10,792 nucleotides of DNA from Methylococcaceae bacterium (GTDB lineage Bacteria > Pseudomonadota > Gammaproteobacteria > Methylococcales > Methylomonadaceae), in assembly GCA_005779525.1 (NCBI GenBank), contig SXIZ01000309.1:1-10792 (forward strand), written 5' to 3'. This document shows positions 1-6,263 of the stretch, piece after piece. Below the pieces are notes generated by a model, which worked only from the letters and a program-made list of their open reading frames with translations, was not told the DNA's origin and made no database searches. How positions within the stretch are numbered: position 1 is the first letter of the stretch; every line of letters begins with the position of its first letter. The position numbers and the translations under genes were made by a program.

Positions 1-123
1 CAGGGCGCAGCAAAGTTGCAACGCTTCATCAACTAATTGTTTATCTATCATGAATGGCGTTGTGCACGGTTTGCTGAGGTAATAGGTAACATATAACGTA
101 TGATGGTCGGTAAAGTTAGGCAT
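1..123 (-). CDS. Possible 5' end of a leftward gene cut by the window edge (hypothetical; perhaps a ribbon-helix-helix antitoxin)
   Basis: Read on the minus strand, this frame is open from the first candidate ATG (121-123) to the edge, giving 41 residues; a second in-frame ATG lies at 49-51. The end reads MIDKQLVDEALQLCCAL, which looks like real protein: a short strand followed by an amphipathic helix. It resembles the 'TTxxIDxxLxxEALxL' start of VapB-like ribbon-helix-helix antitoxins, but this is only recall on a fragment. The frame stays open upstream to a stop at 226-228. No clear Shine-Dalgarno precedes either ATG, so the start is uncertain. A GATAAA -10-like hexamer (151-156, minus) lies about 41 bp downstream of the centre of the CRP-like palindrome at 177-192, which would suit a regulated promoter for this gene. 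The gene is on the same strand as the AAA+ ATPase, about 210 bp beyond its stop. Confidence 0.33.
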   Translation of the reverse strand, partial: MPNFTDHHTLYVTYYLSKPCTTPFMIDKQLVDEALQLCCAL

Positions 124-161
124 AAGTAAAGAAATCCATTTGAGTTTCAATTTATCACACT

Positions 162-237
162 TAACTGGGTAAAAGCTGTGAACTAGTTCACAAGTATTGC
201 AATATTTTTCGGCATTTTGAGCTGTTTAGCCCAGTTA
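162..237. repeat. Imperfect inverted repeat enclosing the CRP-like site
   Basis: The left arm (162-177: TAACTGGG, TAAA, AGCT) is complementary to the right arm (220-237: AGCT, TTTA, CCCAGTTA), giving 16 pairs with two single-nucleotide bulges (G224, G229). The 42-nt interior holds most of the CRP-like palindrome and a second perfect 10-bp palindrome, TATTGCAATA (195-204). There is no T-run typical of an intrinsic terminator directly after either arm. It could be a transcript-end hairpin for the AAA+ ATPase gene, a regulatory cruciform or a small repeat element. Confidence 0.45.
177..192. promoter_or_regulatory. Perfect CRP-like palindrome (TGTGA-N6-TCACA)
   Basis: TGTGAACTAGTTCACA is a perfect 16-bp palindrome matching both half-sites of the CRP/Vfr consensus core TGTGA-N6-TCACA. 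On the minus strand its centre (184.5) is about 41 bp upstream of the start expected from a GATAAA -10-like element at 151-156, which is class II activator geometry for the left-edge gene. Alternatives are an operator for another dimeric regulator (FNR-family, or an autoregulating antitoxin) or chance. Binding is inferred. Confidence 0.5.
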
Positions 238-333
238 GATATTTGTCAGTGAATACGTAAAGGCAAAAATGGCACTAGTTTTTGACGATAGCCTCTGGCA
301 TCAAGCTCGGGGCCGCGTTACTTGGAATGGTGT

Positions 334-2037
334 TTAATCTGTGATCGCCATTTCTAAGCCACGAAAAACAGAGCATCTTTTAAATACCTCAAGTTCGGGT
401 GCTAATTGTTTTTGTTGGCAAAACTTAGCGACCAGTTTGGTTAAGCCTTTAATATCTCGACCTGTTGCCTCTGGGAATAGCTGTACTAAGTCTTCAATCA
501 GTGGCGCAGCAATAGGTAGATTAAATTGTTCGGTCATCACCTGCCAAATTTTTCGGCGATCTTGGGTGGTGGGGTGATGGTATTTGATCATGGCGATGCA
601 ACGGGAAATAATAGCCTCGTCGATATCATCCACCCGGTTAGTGGTTAAGAAAAGTAAGCCGTTGAAATATTCCAAAACCCTTAAAAACACTCCAACCACG
701 GCATTCGACGCCAAATTATCATTACGCCGCTTAATATAGACATCGGCCTCATCAATCAACATCACTGCACCCCAGCGTTGAGCGCGGATCAGGGTTTCTT
801 TTAATACTTTTTCCATCTCGGCGACATTTAAGCCTAATTGACCTGAATGCACGCGGTACAACGGACGTTTAATAATTTCAGCATACACTTCCGCAGTTAA
901 GGTTTTGCCAACGCCCGCAGGTCCTGCACATAACACCGTGGTTCCCCCGGATTTACCAGCAACAATATCATCCATTAACATATCCATTTCCGCTGTCAGG
1001 ATATCGATCAAATCGGTTTGCTCGGGCGGTAAAATTAATTTTTGTTTGAGCTCAGGTTGATATACATAGGGTTGCATATCATCGACATGCACCCAGATGT
1101 GATGATGTAGCTCCAAATGAAACATCAGAATGTAGCCATGCACGGGTAATTCCGTAAAGGCACCCGCTGGAATTTCGGCTTGGGTGGCGGCCATTGCATC
1201 TTCCGTTTTACTGTCATAGCGCAGACTCTTACCCGCTTTGCGTAGGTATTTGGCGAGAATATCCCCCGTTGCTTCTAGCGTTAGCGCGCGGTCATGCAGG
1301 ATGTTTTCATCGTTTACTAAACGGCAAGCACCGCCTGCGGAGGATAACACCACCGTATTTTTTCGGGACCAATCGCTACTGCGATGGCTGGCCGTGGGGT
1401 CTTCGGCGTATAGCGCAGTACCCCAACCAGAAAATTGTTCACCATAACGACTGCGCCAGTCAAAGTAGCGCGTTGCGGCTTCGTCGTATGTCGCTAAAAG
1501 TTCTGGAGTTTCTTTAAGAAAGCCTTTGGCAGCAAAGATTTCGGCAATCGTGTTGCCCATAACATCTTTAGAACGAATAATCAGAGTTTCACTGGTGACT
1601 TTACCTCTGGAATTGGCTTTCAGTTCTAGCAAAATGCGTCCTGCTTCTTCTTCACCCGGCGGCGTATAGTCGAGACGGGTAATTAGAAAGGGGTGGGTGC
1701 GGCCTTTCGCGTCAACGTGAAACAGCCAGCCGCGTTGCGCGCCAGCAATGAGATAATGCGCCATTTCTGGAAGGAGTTTTTCCAGTTGCTCGGAGTGAAA
1801 GCGTTCGCCACTATCATTCATGGCTTGTTGCAGTGTGGCTAATAAGGCGACATGCTGCTGCATGCTTGCCCCGGCATCGGAATACAGGTCTTGTAGGTAG
1901 CGCCATTCTTGCGGAGCAAGTTGCGGATACAGAACTTCAGCTTTATTGCCTAAGCGTAATTGCTCTTTAAGGCTCTGCAAATGTGGAAATTTTTCGACCA
2001 AATTTTCGACATAGCGGCGTTCGATGTGCAGTTTCAT
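334..2037 (-). CDS. AAA+ family ATPase with uncharacterised N-terminal region
   Basis: 567 residues. The C-terminal half is a complete AAA+ module: Walker A GPAGVGKT at 372-379, Walker B LIDEAD at 427-432, sensor 1 TTN at 465-467, candidate arginine finger R479 in AIISRC and a sensor-2-like arginine R527 in GRDIKG. ATP hydrolysis driving remodelling of a protein or complex is expected from the family; the substrate is unknown. The module (GKTLTAE, RPLY, RWGAV-LIDEAD, LRVLEYFNGLLFLTTNRVD) recalls a large single-module AAA group common in fungal genomes, with the HVDD...LILPPEQ segment (317-340) as its lead-in. Residues 1-300 match nothing I recognise; no transmembrane helix or signal peptide is visible, so it is probably cytoplasmic. 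The start at 2037 is chosen because GGAG lies 5 nt upstream; an in-frame extension to 2166 lacks support. It is divergent from the 99-residue protein. Confidence 0.88.
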   Translation of the reverse strand: MKLHIERRYVENLVEKFPHLQSLKEQLRLGNKAEVLYPQLAPQEWRYLQDLYSDAGASMQQHVALLATLQQAMNDSGERFHSEQLEKLLPEMAHYLIAGAQRGWLFHVDAKGRTHPFLITRLDYTPPGEEEAGRILLELKANSRGKVTSETLIIRSKDVMGNTIAEIFAAKGFLKETPELLATYDEAATRYFDWRSRYGEQFSGWGTALYAEDPTASHRSSDWSRKNTVVLSSAGGACRLVNDENILHDRALTLEATGDILAKYLRKAGKSLRYDSKTEDAMAATQAEIPAGAFTELPVHGYILMFHLELHHHIWVHVDDMQPYVYQPELKQKLILPPEQTDLIDILTAEMDMLMDDIVAGKSGGTTVLCAGPAGVGKTLTAEVYAEIIKRPLYRVHSGQLGLNVAEMEKVLKETLIRAQRWGAVMLIDEADVYIKRRNDNLASNAVVGVFLRVLEYFNGLLFLTTNRVDDIDEAIISRCIAMIKYHHPTTQDRRKIWQVMTEQFNLPIAAPLIEDLVQLFPEATGRDIKGLTKLVAKFCQQKQLAPELEVFKRCSVFRGLEMAITD

Positions 2038-2062
2038 GGGGGCTCCGACAATGTGTATAAGG

Positions 2063-2074
2063 ACCTGTACAGGT
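2063..2074. promoter_or_regulatory. Perfect 12-bp palindrome upstream of the AAA+ ATPase gene
   Basis: ACCTGTACAGGT is perfectly self-complementary and lies 26-37 bp upstream of the ATPase start codon. A TATACA -10-like hexamer (2054-2059, minus strand) lies just downstream of it, so a dimeric regulator bound here would overlap a promoter. I do not recognise the motif as the site of a particular regulator. The promoter call is weak because no good -35 is evident. Confidence 0.35.
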
Positions 2075-2141
2075 AAACACGAAGCAAGAACGACGCCATG
2101 TTTGCGCACTTGAATTCGCAGGTGATTGCAGTGCTTGTACA

Positions 2142-2186
2142 TGTCGTAAAGCTCACAAAATAGCAAGCTTAGGGGGCTTTACGACA
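2142..2186. repeat. Perfect 11-bp inverted repeat in the divergent intergenic region
   Basis: TGTCGTAAAGC (2142-2152) and its exact complement GCTTTACGACA (2176-2186) are separated by 23 nt. The core heptamer TTTACGA recurs as a direct copy at 2192-2198, so three copies lie within 55 bp: 2144-2150 inverted, 2178-2184, and 2192-2198. The last two are offset by 14 bp. This arrangement between two divergent genes suggests an operator or regulatory hairpin. There is no T-tract, so a terminator is unlikely. Confidence 0.5.
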
Positions 2187-2291
2187 GCTGTTTTACGATC
2201 AACCAACCGTGCTTCAAGGCTTTTAGTCAGGCACAATCTTTGCTGATGATTATGGTAAGCCTCCCTTTTAATCAACGAGCTTGGAAATCTC

Positions 2292-2591
2292 ATGTCTACT
2301 GAAGCCTTAGAATGCCGCTATTTTGTCACTTACAGTGGGGTACAGCTTCCACTAAAGTTGACTACGCCGTTACAAGATGCGGATTTGCAGAATCGGAATA
2401 CTTTTTTTCGTGGGTATTTTGATGCGGACAATAAACTTATTCGCTGTCAAAAATTGGTTTATGCCGCTATTGAGTTGGAGCATAACTATAGCTATGACGC
2501 TGAAGGTAAGTTGCTTTGCGCTGAAATTACGGATGCGGATGGTGAAATCCATATTTTGCATTTCGATAGCGCGGGAAAATTGCACGGCTAA
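2292..2591 (+). CDS. Small conserved-looking hypothetical protein (99 aa)
   Basis: Function unknown. The 99-residue product starts at an ATG with a modest GGA ribosome binding site 7 nt upstream. It has no signal peptide or membrane segment and is acidic. It contains three related short segments with the pattern [FY]D-x2-[GN]-K-L: FDADNKLIRC (43-52), YDAEGKLLCAEI (68-79) and FDSAGKLHG (91-99). These look like successive beta-hairpins, reminiscent of YD- or MORN-type repeats. The N-terminal CRYFVTYSGVQLPLKL (8-23) resembles a small uncharacterised proteobacterial family I half remember (possibly DUF6156); that name is low confidence. Codon use matches its neighbours. It is transcribed divergently from the AAA+ ATPase across a repeat-rich region, so shared regulation is possible. 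It is followed by a long gap and appears monocistronic. Confidence 0.75.
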   Translation: MSTEALECRYFVTYSGVQLPLKLTTPLQDADLQNRNTFFRGYFDADNKLIRCQKLVYAAIELEHNYSYDAEGKLLCAEITDADGEIHILHFDSAGKLHG

Positions 2592-2804
2592 TTTGTGCTT
2601 AATGATTTGACCTTCGGCGATTGTTTATGCGGCACGATGGCGTTTTGTTCGCGCTGCCAAACTTTAACTTTTTCGTGAAGTTAATGTTGGGTGACTAAAT
2701 AACCGAGGTCTTGAGTGCAGCAGTAACTCGCGAAAAAAACAGCTTGATGCTAGATAGGCTTTCGTTAAAGCAGATCTTAGAAATGGGGAGAGGAAGTGTT
2801 CAAA

Positions 2805-2832
2805 TTGCAGGACTTTAAAAAAAGTCCTGCGA
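2805..2832. repeat. Strong perfect hairpin with AAAA loop
   Basis: GCAGGACTTT (2807-2816) and AAAGTCCTGC (2821-2830) form a perfect 10-bp stem around AAAA. Two outer pairs (T2806-G2831 wobble, T2805-A2832) extend it to 12. No T-run follows on either strand, so it is not a standard intrinsic terminator. It lies 215 bp after the stop of the 99-residue gene and 455 bp before maeB. Confidence 0.6.
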
Positions 2833-3110
2833 GAAGAATTTATTAATTTATTATTTTTGTTATAGCTCACTGTTAAGGAGCATTTAAATTATACCTTAAA
2901 TAGCCTTCAATACCATACTTTTTTACTGCAAATTTCATTTTAAATGCTTTCGCTTGCTCCTTTAAAGGTGGTTACGAATTTTTAGTCTCTTGGGATGGAT
3001 GATCGGAAAATATGTAAAATTCTTTTGATCAGACCAGCGCGTATCAGTCATAAACAGACTATTCACTGCTTATTTCTCCCCAAGCTTCTTGATCATCAGT
3101 ATAATTACAG

Positions 3111-3138
3111 GTAAGTCTTGGAACAGAGGTTGACTTAC
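3111..3138. repeat. 7-bp inverted repeat just after a TATAAT element
   Basis: GTAAGTC (3111-3117) and GACTTAC (3132-3138) pair perfectly around 14 nt. TATAAT at 3100-3105 would place a transcription start at about 3112, so a plus-strand transcript towards maeB would begin with this hairpin. No convincing -35 lies 16-18 bp upstream of the TATAAT, so the promoter itself is uncertain. Confidence 0.35.
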
Positions 3139-3286
3139 TCGCGTTTATGTTTGCACTCTCTCTGCTGGAATACAGAAAAATTCAGCTGATTTTGGATATG
3201 CTTTTGTAGCAGTGGGCGGTGAATAACGCGGATAGGTTGAATTTGTTTTGTCTTTCTTAAGTTACCAGTCAGGAATATCCCTTAGT

Positions 3287-5593
3287 ATGACAACACCCGT
3301 CTATAGCAAAGAATCGCATTTGTCACTACGTGAAGCCGCACTCGAATATCATCAATTTCCCACACCTGGTAAAATTAGCGTCATCCCTACTAAACATTTA
3401 TCCAATCAACGCGATTTGGCACTGGCTTATTCCCCTGGGGTCGCTGCAGCGTGTAATGAAATTGTCAGTGATAGTACCCATGTTTTTAAATATACGGCGC
3501 GGGGTAATTTGGTGGGTGTCATTACTAATGGTACCGCAGTATTAGGACTAGGAAATATAGGTCCATTAGCTGCAAAACCAGTGATGGAAGGTAAGGCAGT
3601 ATTATTTAAAAAATTTGCCGGGATCGATGTTTTTGATTTAGAGCTCAACGAGCCTGACCCAGATAAATTATGTGACATTATTGCCGCCTTGGAACCGACG
3701 TTTGGCGGGATTAATTTGGAAGATATCAAAGCGCCAGAATGCTTTTATATCGAGCGGCAGTTGAGTGAGCGCCTTAAAATTCCTGTATTTCATGATGATC
3801 AACATGGGACTGCTATCATTGTGGCGGCGGGCATTCTCAATGGCATTAAAGTGGTCGGCAAAGATTTACAGCACTGTAAACTGGTCGTTTCTGGCGCGGG
3901 TGCTGCCGCATTGGCCTGCTTAAGCTTGTTGTTGGAGTTAGGCTTTCCCTTAAAAAATATCTTTGTCACCGATCTCTGTGGCGTGGTCTATCAGGGGCGA
4001 TCCGAGTTAATGGACCCCGATAAGGAACGTTTTGCGCAAAATACGGATGCGCGTACGTTGGATGAGGTGATTACCGATGCCGATATTTTTCTAGGGCTTT
4101 CAGCGGGTGGCGTATTAAAGCCAGAAATGGTCAAGCGCATGGCGAATCGCCCTTTGATCTTTGCGTTGGCTAATCCTACGCCAGAAATCATGCCGGAGGA
4201 GGTTAAAGCGGTTCGCGAAGATGCCATTATAGCGACTGGGCGCTCGGATTATCCAAATCAAGTCAATAATGTGTTGTGCTTTCCGTATATTTTTCGGGGT
4301 GCTTTAGATTGCGGTGCAACTAAAGTAAATTTGGCGATGAAAATTGCGGCAGTGCATGCGATCGCGGATTTAGCCCAAGCAGAGCAGTCAGATATAGTTG
4401 CGAAAACTTATGGGGTTAGTAATTTATCTTTTGGTCCAGATTATTTGATTCCGATGCCGTTTGATCATCGATTGATGACTAAAATTGCCCCCGCTATTGC
4501 ACAAGCAGCGCAAGACTCTGGGGTAGCGACCCGTCCAATTCAAGATATGCAAGCCTATGTCGAGCATTTGCAGCAATTTGCGTATCACAGTGGCACGTTT
4601 ATGCGTCCCATTTTTCAGTTGACCAAACATGTGGCCGCCGAGAAAAAACGCATTGTATTTGCAGAAGGTGAAGATGAGCGTGTGTTGCGTGCCTTACAGA
4701 TTATCGTGGATGAAAAAATTGCCACGCCAATTTTAATTGGGCGCCCAGCCGTTCTGGAACAGCGCATCAAGCGTTTTGGATTGCGCTTGGTACCGGGGGT
4801 GGATTTTGCGATTGTGAATCCGCAGCAGGATGATCGTTATCGCGATTATTGGCATACCTATCTGAATATGACGCTACGTAAAGGCGTGAGCGAAGAGTAC
4901 GCAAAGCTTGAGATGCGCCGTCGTCACACCTTGATTGGTGCGATGATGATCCATAAAGGCGATGCAGATGGCCTGATTTGTGGGCAGTTCAGTGCAACTA
5001 ATTTACATTTACATTATATCGAGCAGGTGCTTGGTAAACGTCAGGGTGTAAATGTCTATGCCACCATGAACGTGTTGATTCTTCCTGATCGGCAGTTGGC
5101 AGTAGTCGATACGCATATTAATGAAAATCCTAATGCGCAACAATTAGCGGAAATCACCTTGTTAGCGGCTGAGCAAATGCGGCGTTTTGGCTTAGTTCCA
5201 CGTGTTGCTTTATTGTCACATTCAAATTTTGGTTCAAGCAATTCTTTATCCGCGCAAAAAATGCGCGATACCTTGGCGATTATTCAGGCTCAAGCACCCG
5301 ATTTGGAAATTGATGGTGAAATGCACGGCGATACTGCTCTAGATTTTGATATTTTGAAGCGTTTGATGCCGGATTCGCCGTTGCAAGGCAGTGCAAATTT
5401 GTTGGTGCTGCCCAATATTGATGCTGCCAATATTGCTTATAATCTGTTAAAAGTTGCGGCAGGCAATGGTATTGCTATTGGGCCAGTATTATTAGGCTGC
5501 GCTCGTCCGGTACATATTTTAACGCAGTCCGCTACGGTCAGACGTATTGTCAATATGACCGCGTTATGTGTGTTGGATGCTGTTGAAAAGTAG
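3287..5593 (+). CDS. maeB: NADP-dependent malic enzyme, MaeB type (malic enzyme-phosphotransacetylase fusion)
   Basis: 768 residues, close to the roughly 760 of E. coli MaeB. It catalyses oxidative decarboxylation of malate to pyruvate with NADPH formation in the cytosol. The malic N-terminal domain (about 20-150) holds QRDLALAYSPGVAAA with the catalytic Tyr48 and the GKAVLFKKFAGID lysine segment (102-114). Metal ligands lie in LEDIKAPECF (145-146) and FHDDQHGTA (170-171). The Rossmann part has VVSGAGAAALA (200-210) and GRSDYPNQVNNVLCFP (318-333). From about residue 450 (KKRIVFAEGEDERVLRAL) to the end is a phosphate acetyl/butyryltransferase-like domain, which in this family binds acetyl-CoA for allosteric control rather than catalysing transfer. 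The ATG at 3287 is chosen over an in-frame TTG at 3248 because alignment to MaeB begins near it; AGGA lies 12 nt upstream, a long spacing. It converges on the exonuclease gene with a 1-nt gap. Confidence 0.96.
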   Translation: MTTPVYSKESHLSLREAALEYHQFPTPGKISVIPTKHLSNQRDLALAYSPGVAAACNEIVSDSTHVFKYTARGNLVGVITNGTAVLGLGNIGPLAAKPVMEGKAVLFKKFAGIDVFDLELNEPDPDKLCDIIAALEPTFGGINLEDIKAPECFYIERQLSERLKIPVFHDDQHGTAIIVAAGILNGIKVVGKDLQHCKLVVSGAGAAALACLSLLLELGFPLKNIFVTDLCGVVYQGRSELMDPDKERFAQNTDARTLDEVITDADIFLGLSAGGVLKPEMVKRMANRPLIFALANPTPEIMPEEVKAVREDAIIATGRSDYPNQVNNVLCFPYIFRGALDCGATKVNLAMKIAAVHAIADLAQAEQSDIVAKTYGVSNLSFGPDYLIPMPFDHRLMTKIAPAIAQAAQDSGVATRPIQDMQAYVEHLQQFAYHSGTFMRPIFQLTKHVAAEKKRIVFAEGEDERVLRALQIIVDEKIATPILIGRPAVLEQRIKRFGLRLVPGVDFAIVNPQQDDRYRDYWHTYLNMTLRKGVSEEYAKLEMRRRHTLIGAMMIHKGDADGLICGQFSATNLHLHYIEQVLGKRQGVNVYATMNVLILPDRQLAVVDTHINENPNAQQLAEITLLAAEQMRRFGLVPRVALLSHSNFGSSNSLSAQKMRDTLAIIQAQAPDLEIDGEMHGDTALDFDILKRLMPDSPLQGSANLLVLPNIDAANIAYNLLKVAAGNGIAIGPVLLGCARPVHILTQSATVRRIVNMTALCVLDAVEK

Positions 5594-5594
5594 T

Positions 5595-6083
5595 TTAAGT
5601 GGGTAAAGTGCGTAGCCAGGTGAGTTGTAAAACGCGGGCATCGGTACTTGCGCGGTGTCTAGACAGTTGTAATTCATTTAAAACCTGTTGCTTTGTATGA
5701 TCCCAGATGGCTTCTTGTTCTGGGGTTAGAATTTGGCGCAGGTCTTTGAGTTGGAAAGTTGGAAATTGGTTGGCTACATCGTACAAACGTGCCATCCACA
5801 CATAATCATGAAACCATGCGTCGGTATACACGATGGCGTTTTTCAGGTGATTGTTTAATTGCGTCGCTACAGAATCAGCTGAGTTGCCATGTTTAAATAA
5901 AATATCTCTCGATATTTGGTGGAGTTCGGCGGCATGACAATCCCAGTGCAGCCAGTTGGATTCTGGCTTGATCAAGGTGCACCACATCATGCCTGCGTCG
6001 GTGACAAAGCCAACTTCGATGGGATAGCTGTCCTTGCCAAACCCAGAGGCTTCTATGTCAATTACTATAGGTATTTTATTCAT
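5595..6083 (-). CDS. DEDDh-family 3'-5' exonuclease
   Basis: 162 residues, probably a compact single-domain exonuclease acting on DNA or RNA 3' ends with two metal ions. The DEDD acidic residues are visible: D9 and E11 in IVIDIEASGFG, an aspartate of motif II in YTDAWFHDYVWMARLYD (D88 or D93), and the closing H143 and D148 in SRHRASTDARV. The H-x4-D spacing marks the DEDDh subclass (RNase T, DnaQ, oligoribonuclease relatives). SYPIEVGFV (19-27) is typical of the strand after motif I. It is not close enough to RNase T, Orn or DnaQ for a gene name; the Rv2179c-like group is another possibility. The start at 6083 begins directly before the catalytic strand but has no Shine-Dalgarno; an in-frame TTG at 6149 would add 22 unconvincing residues. 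A hairpin (6096-6119) sits just upstream of the ATG. Confidence 0.83.
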   Translation of the reverse strand: MNKIPIVIDIEASGFGKDSYPIEVGFVTDAGMMWCTLIKPESNWLHWDCHAAELHQISRDILFKHGNSADSVATQLNNHLKNAIVYTDAWFHDYVWMARLYDVANQFPTFQLKDLRQILTPEQEAIWDHTKQQVLNELQLSRHRASTDARVLQLTWLRTLPT

Positions 6084-6219
6084 GAATTTTGTGAAATTGG
6101 TTAAAGAATTTTTACCAATATAGTGTAGACAAGTATTTTTGCTTAGCAAGTTAATGGCTGAAATCCCAGGTAGTTAAACGGGTGCGCTAAATTTTTTCAA
6201 AAAAAGTTAAATTTAGTGC

Positions 6220-6248
6220 TAGTCATACGCGTATTTTTGCCATATAAT
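6220..6248 (+). promoter_or_regulatory. Sigma70-type promoter of tRNA-Leu with AT-rich upstream element
   Basis: The -35 TAGTCA (6220-6225, 4/6 to consensus) and a perfect -10 TATAAT (6243-6248) are 17 bp apart and would start transcription near 6255, nine bases before the mature tRNA. Directly upstream lies an A/T-tract block with an 8-bp inverted repeat (CTAAATTT 6187-6194, AAATTTAG 6208-6215). Its placement suits an UP element, as expected for a stable RNA gene. Confidence 0.72.
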
Positions 6249-6263
6249 ACATTTTTATTTGAG

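Larger units (their letters stand above)
2592..3286. other. 695-bp region without a convincing gene
   Basis: Much longer than other gaps here. It holds a perfect hairpin (2807-2830), a compound inverted repeat (2873-2888 against 2939-2965), a consensus -10 TATAAT at 3100-3105 with only a weak -35, and a 7-bp inverted repeat just after it (3111-3138). Short frames of 20-39 codons exist (2627-2698, 2747-2818, 2995-3114, 3147-3209), none with a good ribosome binding site or recognisable product. It could be a long maeB leader, a small RNA locus or a decayed gene; I cannot decide between these. Confidence 0.6.

Noticed and set aside
2038..2166. In-frame 43-residue N-terminal extension of the AAA+ ATPase
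   Set aside because: Its region carries the 11-bp inverted repeat and the 12-bp palindrome, and the downstream ATG at 2037 has a GGAG at ideal spacing.
2747..2818. Plus-strand short frame reading MLDRLSLKQILEMGRGSVQ
   Set aside because: Looks helix-turn-helix-like, but only 23 codons, no ribosome binding site, and its stop lies inside the hairpin. Mentioned only as a possible remnant.
2805..2832. Perfect hairpin as terminator of the 99-residue gene
   Set aside because: It lies 215 bp from the stop and no T-run follows on either strand; kept as an unexplained hairpin instead.
2664..2870. Minus-strand 68-codon frame
   Set aside because: Starts at a GTG without a ribosome binding site, has low-complexity composition, spans the perfect hairpin and resembles no protein I know.
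2995..3114. Plus-strand 39-codon frame starting MDDRKICK
   Set aside because: No spaced Shine-Dalgarno, no recognisable motif and composition typical of translated non-coding AT-rich DNA.
3248..3286. TTG start extending MaeB by 13 residues
   Set aside because: The extra residues do not resemble any MaeB N-terminus; the ATG at 3287 already gives a slightly longer N-terminus than E. coli MaeB.
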